A stretch of DNA of 5,317 bases from Oscillospiraceae bacterium. Lineage in GTDB: Bacteria; Bacillota; Clostridia; Oscillospirales; Ruminococcaceae. Positions 1 to 4,586 of this stretch are shown one piece after another (the stretch's first letter is position 1; each line of letters begins with the position of its first letter). Below the pieces are notes generated by a model that saw only the letters and a list, made by a program, of their open reading frames with translations, searched no databases and was not told the DNA's origin. The translations under genes were made by a program, and so were the position numbers. The stretch spans positions 1 to 5,317 of the forward strand of contig JAFQND010000209.1 of assembly GCA_017396055.1 (NCBI GenBank). Reading direction: 5' to 3'.

Positions 1-1207
1 TCGCCAGCAGGAATGCAGCCAGCAGACAGACGATCAGCGCCAGAATGGGACCAATGATCTCGTGGGGGATGATCCCGTTAAGCCAGTCGAGCGCGCGCTC
101 CTGCAAAGGCTGCAGCTCTAGTCTGAGGGCGTCAACGGCAGCATAGAAGGGCATGCGCATCAGCCGGATGGCCGTCACAAGCGCTGTACCGGAAAAGAGC
201 ACACCCACGCCCGAGACAAGCACAAGGAATTTCTTTTTGGGGGCTGCCATGGCCCAGACCGCTGCGGCGAAGAGCATCAGCACCCAGGTGGCGGCAGCAC
301 GGGGCTCAACACCGTCCGTGCCGCGGACAGCGTAAAACATCAGACCTCCGCCAACAAGAAGGGCGAACGAAACGATGGAAAAGGGCATATTGCAGTTTTT
401 CTCTTTCAGAAGGATCGAACCGAAGAGCGCCACCAAAGCGATGAGAACGGCAAAGGTCAGAAGGATCTTTCCCATGCCGGCGAGGGAAGCGGGAACAGCC
501 TCTGCGATGGGGGCGATGACCGACCATGCAAGACCGGGAGCATACACCTTCGGAGCAAGAGCACTGTCGGCGATCAGCCGTCCGAGACCGGCACAGCCCA
601 GCATCACACCGAAGGAAGAGAGCCATCGGGCGGCATATTTCTGTCTGACGGGAGTCTCGTCGTCCGAACGGTTGTAAAGGCTCGCCGGAAGGGCGATCAC
701 AAACAGCAGAAGGATAAATGTGTTGTAACCCGGGTTCAGCCGTCCCGTATCACCGAATTTCGGATCGATGATGATATAGGTCACCCTGGCGAGATAGGGA
801 TAAGATGCGATAAAATGAACGGTGCGGGCGACACCGGTTTCGGGCTCGTCACCGAAATCAGCCATTTCCGTGCCGGAATAAGCACCGTAAAGGCTTAAGG
901 ACATCACAAGATAAAAGAGGGAGGAGACCAGCGTGAACAGCCGTCCTGCCGCACCGGCGACGGGAAGACCGACAGCCCGTCCGAGAAAGCGGGCGACGCC
1001 CTCAAAACAGAAGGTGCGGACATCCCGCAAAATCCAGAAAATGTACTTATCGCTGACATAATCCGGGGGATCCACCGGTTCGCGCAGAAAGCTGCCGATC
1101 ACGGTAAAAAGGACAAATCCGCACAGAAAAAGGATCATGCGGGGCTTCAGGTCGGGGATCTTCGGACGGCTTGTGTTGTTTTTGGTGTTATAGTTCTTTT
1201 TGGCCAT
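1..1207 (-). CDS. Polytopic membrane protein of unknown function (3' end beyond window)
   Basis: I do not recognise this protein. The reading frame is open for 402 codons from the ATG at 1207 to the window edge, with no stop, so the C-terminus is missing. The start is supported by a GGAGG ribosome site (1215-1219) 7 nt upstream and by a promoter further upstream. The N-terminus is basic (K3, K4, K9, R14, K16, K22, R23) and precedes about nine hydrophobic segments, at roughly residues 24-41, 90-108, 161-177, 195-213, 247-267, 276-293, 306-322, 327-347 and 384-402. This pattern indicates an integral cytoplasmic-membrane protein with the N-terminus probably inside. Loops at 43-56 (proline- and acid-rich) and 112-130 (acidic) are the main soluble parts. 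I see no ATP-binding, transporter-signature or enzyme motif. It has its own promoter and is separated from the preceding gene by a terminator. The coding call is firm; the function is unknown. Confidence 0.85.
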   Translation of the reverse strand, partial: MAKKNYNTKNNTSRPKIPDLKPRMILFLCGFVLFTVIGSFLREPVDPPDYVSDKYIFWILRDVRTFCFEGVARFLGRAVGLPVAGAAGRLFTLVSSLFYLVMSLSLYGAYSGTEMADFGDEPETGVARTVHFIASYPYLARVTYIIIDPKFGDTGRLNPGYNTFILLLFVIALPASLYNRSDDETPVRQKYAARWLSSFGVMLGCAGLGRLIADSALAPKVYAPGLAWSVIAPIAEAVPASLAGMGKILLTFAVLIALVALFGSILLKEKNCNMPFSIVSFALLVGGGLMFYAVRGTDGVEPRAAATWVLMLFAAAVWAMAAPKKKFLVLVSGVGVLFSGTALVTAIRLMRMPFYAAVDALRLELQPLQERALDWLNGIIPHEIIGPILALIVCLLAAFLLA

Positions 1208-1238
1208 GATACAGCCTCCGTTCAAGGGGATTATCTGT

Positions 1239-1267
1239 ATTGTAGCACAGCTGTGAAGAAAAGTAAA
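1239..1267 (-). promoter_or_regulatory. Sigma-A-type promoter for the polytopic membrane protein gene
   Basis: Read on the minus strand, TTTACT (1262-1267) and TACAAT (1239-1244) are separated by exactly 17 bp. TG-C directly precedes the -10 box, making an extended -10. The spacer contains the perfect 10-bp palindrome CACAGCTGTG (1246-1255). The predicted transcript begins near 1232 and the ATG lies at 1207, leaving a leader of about 25 nt with a GGAGG site. The match is by eye, not experimental. Confidence 0.65.
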
Positions 1268-1273
1268 TCGGAT

Positions 1274-1305
1274 AACAAAAAGCACGGCAGCCGAAACTGC
1301 CGTGC
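1274..1305 (-). terminator. Rho-independent terminator of the small acidic membrane protein gene
   Basis: On the minus strand a perfect 9-bp stem, GCACGGCAG / CTGCCGTGC (1297-1305 and 1282-1290), encloses a 6-nt loop, TTTCGG. It is followed by TTTTTGTT. It lies about 20 nt after the stop codon at 1326. Its T-tract ends a few bases before the -35 box of the next gene, so the two transcription units are insulated. Confidence 0.9.
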
Positions 1306-1325
1306 CGTCAGAGCGGGAGATATGG

Positions 1326-1658
1326 TTACAGATACTTTGCTTCTTCCAGTTCGTCCTGCATGCTGCGCAGCATCTCTTCTTCCAGTGCGATCTCGTCCTC
1401 TTCCTCTTCGGCGAGGAGATCTTCGGGATCAAAGCTGAAATCGTCTTCTTCGGGGGTACGCTCGTCGATATAGATCTCGGCAGCTCTTCTGACCACCGGC
1501 ATGGTGCGGCGGATCTCTTTGAGTGCGCTGAGGATCTGATAGAGCAGGTTGAAGACAGCGGCGACAGCCAGAACAACTGCGCTCACAGCGGCGGCGATGG
1601 TGAGAATATCCAGCGCTTTATCTTTGTTTACCTGTACATTGCATTCGGGAAGATTCAT
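1326..1658 (-). CDS. Small single-pass membrane protein with highly acidic C-terminal tail
   Basis: This is a 110-residue protein of unknown family. Residues 1-16 are polar, and residues 17-41 form one strongly hydrophobic Ala/Val/Leu-rich helix. A basic juxtamembrane stretch follows (K47, R50, R51, R57, R58), so by the positive-inside rule the C-terminal part should be cytoplasmic. Residues 61-107 contain about 23 Asp/Glu and only two basic residues, and probably form a helical, perhaps coiled-coil, acidic tail. There is no signal-peptidase site or lipobox. I chose the ATG at 1658 over the in-frame ATG at 1730. The promoter -35 and -10 boxes lie between them (1692-1720), so the upstream ATG would not be on the transcript. 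The apparent ribosome site of the upstream ATG is simply the 3' arm of the preceding gene's terminator. An AAAGGA site lies about 10 nt before the chosen start. Role unknown; a scaffold or partner-binding membrane protein is conceivable. Confidence 0.82.
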   Translation of the reverse strand: MNLPECNVQVNKDKALDILTIAAAVSAVVLAVAAVFNLLYQILSALKEIRRTMPVVRRAAEIYIDERTPEEDDFSFDPEDLLAEEEEDEIALEEEMLRSMQDELEEAKYL

Positions 1659-1691
1659 ATTTGGCACATCCTTTCGGGATTTTCTGTTTCC

Positions 1692-1720
1692 AGTATACCA
1701 CGGCAGGTGAAAAAATACAA
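1692..1720 (-). promoter_or_regulatory. Extended -10 sigma-A promoter for the small acidic membrane protein gene
   Basis: On the minus strand TTGTAT (1715-1720) is followed, after exactly 17 bp, by TATACT (1692-1697), which is preceded by TG-G (extended -10). Transcription would start near 1685, about 27 nt before the ATG at 1658. This position decides the start codon of the gene. The downstream leader resembles that of the GH5 gene. Confidence 0.75.
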
Positions 1721-1730
1721 CCTTCCCCAT

Positions 1731-1766
1731 AAAAATCCTCCCGGAGTCCGTAAAGAACTCCGGGAG
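1731..1766 (-). terminator. Rho-independent terminator of the DegT-family gene
   Basis: On the minus strand a perfect 10-bp stem, CTCCCGGAGT / ACTCCGGGAG (1757-1766 and 1738-1747), has a 9-nt loop. It is followed by GATTTTTAT. It begins about 18 nt after the stop at 1785 and ends about 10 bp before the next -35 box. The GGGAGG in its 3' arm mimics a ribosome site in front of an ATG at 1730; I regard that start as false. Confidence 0.88.
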
Positions 1767-1784
1767 ATCTCAGTTTTTGAGGGA

Positions 1785-3098
1785 TCAGATACCCTTCTGC
1801 ATCTCGTCGATGGACTCGAGGATGGCGTCGGCCATATAGTCCAGCTGTTCCTTGGACAGACCGTAGATGGGGAAGTGGGTGAAGCGGCGGTCAAAGACCT
1901 CTTCGGTGACGGGGCAGGTGGCTGCGATGGCAGCTTCGTCATAGCCCAGCTCGCGCAGAACGTCAAAGCGGTAGAGGGGACCGAAGTGAGCGATCTCGGT
2001 AACGCCCTTGGCAGCCAGCTTTTTCTTGAAGGTCTGTACGTCGCCGCCGGCCTTTTCGGGGTCGAGGATGACGCTGTACAGATGGAAGGTGGGCTTGATC
2101 TCGTCGTTGCCCAGATCCTGGGGTTTGAGTGCGTCGCAGACAGAGAGACGGCCGGTCAGATAGGCTGCTGCTTCATAACGGGCTTTCAGGATCTCGTCAT
2201 AGCGTTTCAGCTGCAGCTGGAGGCCCAGACCCTGGATCTCGGTGGTGGAGAAGTTGGTTGCGACGAAACCGCCGTTTTTGCCCTTGATGGAGGTGACGTC
2301 ATACAGCCAGTTTTTGATCTGTCTGGAGAAATCGGTGCCGAGGAAACGGGCGCGCTTCATTTCGGGGCGGAACTCTTCGATGTTGGTGGTCAGAATACCG
2401 CCTTCGCCGAAGGAGGTCATGTTCTTGACTTCGTGGAAGGAGAAAGCGCCGAAGTGACCGATGGTACCCAGCTTTTTGCCCTTGTACTCGCCGCCGAAAC
2501 CGTGTGCAGCGTCTTCCAGAACGATGATGACATGCTCTTTTGCCAGTTCCATGATGGGGTCCATGTCAACGGGATAGCCGCCGATATGAACGGGCACGAT
2601 CATTTTGGTCTTGTCGGTGATCTTTTTGGCAACATCCTTGGGATCCATATTCAGGGTGTCGGGATCCACGTCGGCAAAGACGATCTTACAGCCGATCGAA
2701 AGAGGATAAGCCATGGTGGCGGCAAAGGTGATGGCGGGAACTATAACTTCGTCACCGGGCTTCAGGCCGGCGTATTTGCAGGCGATCTCAAAACCGGCGG
2801 TGCAGTTGGTCAGGAATGTGCAGCCTTCGGTGCCGAGGAATTCGTCGCACATCTCTTCGGCCTTGGCGACCTCCACGTCCAGAGAAAGCTTGGCAGGGGG
2901 AGCAGAGACCTTGTCCAGCGCATAGACAGCCTCTTCGACCTTTTTCAGAGCCTCTTCGTATTCGTCGCCCTGACCTTTCATCAGAAAGCCGACGATGGCC
3001 ATCAGGTCTTCAGCGTTATAGTTTTCACCGACGGCAGCCCAGGGTACTCTGGTCTCACCGGTATTGTATCTGAAGTCGGACGCTTTTTTCTTTGCCAT
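1785..3098 (-). CDS. DegT/DnrJ/EryC1/StrS-family PLP-dependent aminotransferase
   Basis: This 437-residue fold-type I PLP enzyme is probably cytosolic and uses an amino donor such as glutamate or glutamine to aminate a keto-sugar or keto-cyclitol. Visible family blocks are VPAITFAAT (120-128), the DVDPDTLNMDP block (143-153), VPVHIGGYPVDMD (168-180), LEDAAHGFGGEYKGKK (194-209) and FSFHEVKNMTSFGEGG (219-234). By family homology K225 should carry PLP, D196 should contact the pyridine nitrogen and S220 the phosphate. The C-terminal block around residues 375-397 (LYR..., ELG, TCPVTEE) recalls the AHBA-synthase/StsC branch, from memory only. Oddities: the protein is longer than the usual 370-400 residues, with extra sequence around residues 42-75. 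H215 replaces the Asp common in the 'GDxGxFSF' block, and NCTAG (98-102) stands where SSGTA is usual. The start is backed by AAAGGAG (3108-3114) and a promoter. No sugar-nucleotide genes adjoin it, so the substrate cannot be named. It could instead act as a dehydratase, as some relatives do, but the conserved Lys argues for transamination. Confidence 0.94.
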   Translation of the reverse strand: MAKKKASDFRYNTGETRVPWAAVGENYNAEDLMAIVGFLMKGQGDEYEEALKKVEEAVYALDKVSAPPAKLSLDVEVAKAEEMCDEFLGTEGCTFLTNCTAGFEIACKYAGLKPGDEVIVPAITFAATMAYPLSIGCKIVFADVDPDTLNMDPKDVAKKITDKTKMIVPVHIGGYPVDMDPIMELAKEHVIIVLEDAAHGFGGEYKGKKLGTIGHFGAFSFHEVKNMTSFGEGGILTTNIEEFRPEMKRARFLGTDFSRQIKNWLYDVTSIKGKNGGFVATNFSTTEIQGLGLQLQLKRYDEILKARYEAAAYLTGRLSVCDALKPQDLGNDEIKPTFHLYSVILDPEKAGGDVQTFKKKLAAKGVTEIAHFGPLYRFDVLRELGYDEAAIAATCPVTEEVFDRRFTHFPIYGLSKEQLDYMADAILESIDEMQKGI

Positions 3099-3136
3099 GT
3101 TGTGGAGCTCCTTTCAATTCATAAAGCTTTGATACT

Positions 3137-3165
3137 ATTTTACATGGATAGAAGGGAAAAGGCAA
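3137..3165 (-). promoter_or_regulatory. Sigma-A-type promoter for the DegT-family gene
   Basis: On the minus strand TTGCCT (3160-3165) and TAAAAT (3137-3142) are separated by 17 bp. The predicted start near 3130 leaves a leader of about 30 nt containing AAAGGAG (3108-3114), 9 nt before the ATG at 3098. Unlike the other three promoters, this one lacks a TGn extended -10. Confidence 0.65.
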
Positions 3166-3245
3166 TATATTTCTGTGGATTTTGCGGAAAAATTTTGCAG
3201 AACAGAAGAGAGGTTATCAGTTGTCAGTTACCGGCTGTTTGACGG

Positions 3246-3277
3246 GAAAACAAAAGGCCCCCTTGTGCAAAGGGGGC
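3246..3277 (-). terminator. Rho-independent terminator downstream of the GH5 gene
   Basis: On the minus strand an 8-bp stem, GCCCCCTT / AAGGGGGC (3270-3277 and 3257-3264), has the 5-nt loop TGCAC. It is followed by CTTTTGTTTT. It is the only strong terminator between the GH5 stop at 3399 and the next promoter, but sits about 120 nt past the stop, giving an unusually long 3' UTR. It lies inside the repeat-like element, so the element may supply the gene's transcription stop. Confidence 0.75.
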
Positions 3278-3284
3278 TGTCAGA

Positions 3285-3318
3285 GTTCAGTAAAGCTGAA
3301 CGTTCAGCAAAGCTGAAC
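3285..3318. repeat. Two tandem 17-bp dyad repeats
   Basis: Unit 1 (3285-3301) is GTTCAGTAAAGCTGAAC and unit 2 (3302-3318) is GTTCAGCAAAGCTGAAC; they abut and differ at one base. Unit 2 is a perfect 7-bp inverted repeat around AAA. In unit 1 the changed base gives a G-U pair if the plus strand is transcribed but a C-A mismatch on the minus strand. The junction CTGAACGTTCAG is itself a perfect 12-bp palindrome, so the 34 bp can fold as two small hairpins or one larger one. Confidence 0.85.
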
Positions 3319-3339
3319 GATGACTGGGGGATTGTAATC

Positions 3340-3355
3340 TTCCGGTATACCGGAA
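3340..3355. other. Perfect 16-bp palindrome
   Basis: TTCCGGTATACCGGAA is identical to its reverse complement. It lies about 45 bp beyond the GH5 stop codon and inside the repeat-like element, far from the next promoter. It could be an internal fold of the element or a protein-binding dyad; the sequence alone does not decide. Confidence 0.8.
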
Positions 3356-3398
3356 TGTTGACTGATACCTCCGGACTCCTGTAAAAACTGAAAACTGC

Positions 3399-4490
3399 TC
3401 AGACTTCTCCCCGGATGATCCGTCCCATCTCCTCGCTGAGGATCTTTCTCGAATCGTCGTCCACCAGGCTGAACCTGTTGCCGTCGTTGGGGGTGCTCAG
3501 ATAATTCCAGACACAGTAGGGGATGTCGTATTCTTTCAGGAGCCTGATCATATCCCGCATCCAGTTTTCCCGGTATTCGATCTTACAGTGCCGGATGGTG
3601 CCGAACTCGCCGCACCAGAGGATCTTGTCGGGATGGGCCTTGATAAAATCGGCTGCGCCCTGAAGGGCCTGACGGAGATATTCGATATCCATCTTCTCCC
3701 AGCCCATATAATCGTCGCCGCTGCGAATAAGATCATAGAATTCCCGGTATGGTCCGATATCGCCGGGATAGGCCATGGCTCTGTTGTAATAGAGGGAGTT
3801 GGGCTGCAGCACGCCCCGCTGATGGGTAAAACAGTGGGGAGTATAATTGTGGAAAGTATAGATGACATTGGGATCGTCGAAAAGCCTGAGGTCCTTGAGT
3901 CTCGAGGGGGAGTTCCAGCAGGTGGAGCCGACGATGATCAGACGGCCGGGGTTTTTCTCACGGATAGCGGCAACGGTCTTTTCAGCCAGTTCGTTCCAGG
4001 GCTCGGGAGGAACATCCAGCACCTCGTTGAGCAGCTCAAACATCACGTCGGGCTTGTCTTTGAAGGTCTCTTCTATCCTGAGCCAGAGGGCGATAAACCG
4101 CTTTTGCAGTTCGGGGGAGTCCAGAAGGCTGTTCTCCTCATGGATGTCACAGTAATTGCCGATGGCCTTATGCAGGTTCAGCACCGGTCTGAGGCCGTAT
4201 TTTTCACACCAGCCCACAAAGTTTTCAAGAAGACCGAAGATCTCCTCCCGGTAGACATAGGGCTTGTCAGCCTCTTCCAGAACGATCTGATCAAATCCCA
4301 GACGGATGTGGTCCAGACCCATACCGGCGATGTTCTTTACGTCTTCTTCGGTGATATAGCTGAAGAAATGCTCCATGTCGCCGATGGTGATCGGCATTCT
4401 CCATTCGTCGGGCAGCACGTTGAACCGCTTATAGTTGGTCAGCCAGCCGCCAATGCCCATACCGCGGGAAAATCTGTCAAGTTTTCTCAT
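3399..4490 (-). CDS. Glycoside hydrolase family 5 enzyme, CelC-like cytoplasmic beta-glucanase
   Basis: This 363-residue single-domain (beta/alpha)8 retaining glycosidase most likely cleaves beta-1,4- or mixed-linkage gluco-oligosaccharides. The GH5 landmarks are in order: GIGGWL (12-17), HIRLGF with R63, LNLHKA with H107, FELLNE with N155 and acid/base E156, FHNY with H214 and Y216, WCGEFG with nucleophile E295, and W328 in VWNY. Spacing closely tracks Clostridium thermocellum CelC as I remember it, including the FTHQ and YNRAMAYPG region that forms its lid. All eight GH5-invariant positions appear intact, so activity is expected. There is no signal peptide, carbohydrate-binding module, dockerin or linker, and the protein begins almost at the barrel. 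It should therefore act inside the cell on imported oligosaccharides. The ATG at 4490 follows AAAGGAG (4499-4505) by 8 nt and has its own extended -10 promoter. No transporter or regulator gene adjoins. The exact substrate (glucan, xyloglucan or glucomannan) is not determinable here. Confidence 0.95.
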   Translation of the reverse strand: MRKLDRFSRGMGIGGWLTNYKRFNVLPDEWRMPITIGDMEHFFSYITEEDVKNIAGMGLDHIRLGFDQIVLEEADKPYVYREEIFGLLENFVGWCEKYGLRPVLNLHKAIGNYCDIHEENSLLDSPELQKRFIALWLRIEETFKDKPDVMFELLNEVLDVPPEPWNELAEKTVAAIREKNPGRLIIVGSTCWNSPSRLKDLRLFDDPNVIYTFHNYTPHCFTHQRGVLQPNSLYYNRAMAYPGDIGPYREFYDLIRSGDDYMGWEKMDIEYLRQALQGAADFIKAHPDKILWCGEFGTIRHCKIEYRENWMRDMIRLLKEYDIPYCVWNYLSTPNDGNRFSLVDDDSRKILSEEMGRIIRGEV

Positions 4491-4519
4491 AACTACGGCT
4501 CCTTTCGGTTTCTGCCTTC

Positions 4520-4548
4520 AGTATAACAAAGAGCAGAACGGATTGCAA
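4520..4548 (-). promoter_or_regulatory. Extended -10 sigma-A promoter for the GH5 gene
   Basis: On the minus strand TTGCAA (4543-4548) and TATACT (4520-4525) are separated by exactly 17 bp, with TG-T just before the -10 box. The predicted start near 4513 leaves a leader of about 23 nt carrying AAAGGAG. The -35 box overlaps the end of the upstream terminator's T-rich tail. Confidence 0.75.
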
Positions 4549-4580
4549 GAGAAAACCCTGCCCGTTTTCACGGACAGGGT
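4547..4580 (-). terminator. Rho-independent terminator of the PlsC-family gene
   Basis: On the minus strand ACCCTGTCCGT / ACGGGCAGGGT (4570-4580 and 4555-4565) forms an 11-bp stem closed by a GAAA tetraloop, followed by TTTCTCTT. One pair is a U-G wobble on the minus strand but would be a C-A mismatch if the plus strand were transcribed, which supports the direction. It starts 6 nt after the stop codon at 4587. Confidence 0.88.
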
Positions 4581-4586
4581 CCTGAT

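Larger units (their letters stand above)
3218..3397. repeat. Candidate MITE-like intergenic repeat element
   Basis: The left end reads CAGTTGTCAGTT on the plus strand (3218-3229) and the right end reads CAGTTTTCAGTT on the minus strand (3397-3386). These are inverted ends matching at 11 of 12 positions and bounding about 180 bp with no credible gene. Inside are a terminator hairpin (3257-3277), two tandem 17-bp dyads (3285-3318) and a 16-bp palindrome (3340-3355). I see no clear target-site duplication. From memory, similar intergenic blocks combining a G5/C5 terminator hairpin with a CTGTCAG...TGACTGGGGGATTGT core are common in gut Clostridia, but copy number cannot be shown from one window. 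Confidence 0.5.

Noticed and set aside
306..677. Short open frames on both strands within the left end
   Set aside because: They overlap the long uninterrupted membrane-protein frame and show Arg/Cys/Ser-rich translations typical of out-of-frame reading.
1659..1730. Upstream ATG at 1730 as the start of the small membrane protein
   Set aside because: The promoter boxes lie downstream of it, and its apparent ribosome site is the arm of the preceding terminator. The extra 24 residues also lack any clear role.
1302..3242. A 646-codon plus-strand open frame spanning two minus-strand genes
   Set aside because: It lies antisense to the DegT-family gene, which has clear catalytic motifs, and crosses a terminator, a promoter and two ribosome sites of the minus strand. 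Its translation shows no domain and is rich in GG/FF patterns typical of a mirrored frame.
3285..3318. Possible CRISPR repeats
   Set aside because: There are only two abutting 17-bp units, with no spacer between them and no cas genes.
3175..3384. 69-codon plus-strand frame within the intergenic gap
   Set aside because: It runs through the terminator hairpin, tandem dyads and palindrome, has no convincing ribosome site and encodes no recognisable sequence.
3588..4526. A 312-codon plus-strand open frame
   Set aside because: It is antisense to the GH5 gene, whose active-site residues are all intact. The translation shows no recognisable motif.
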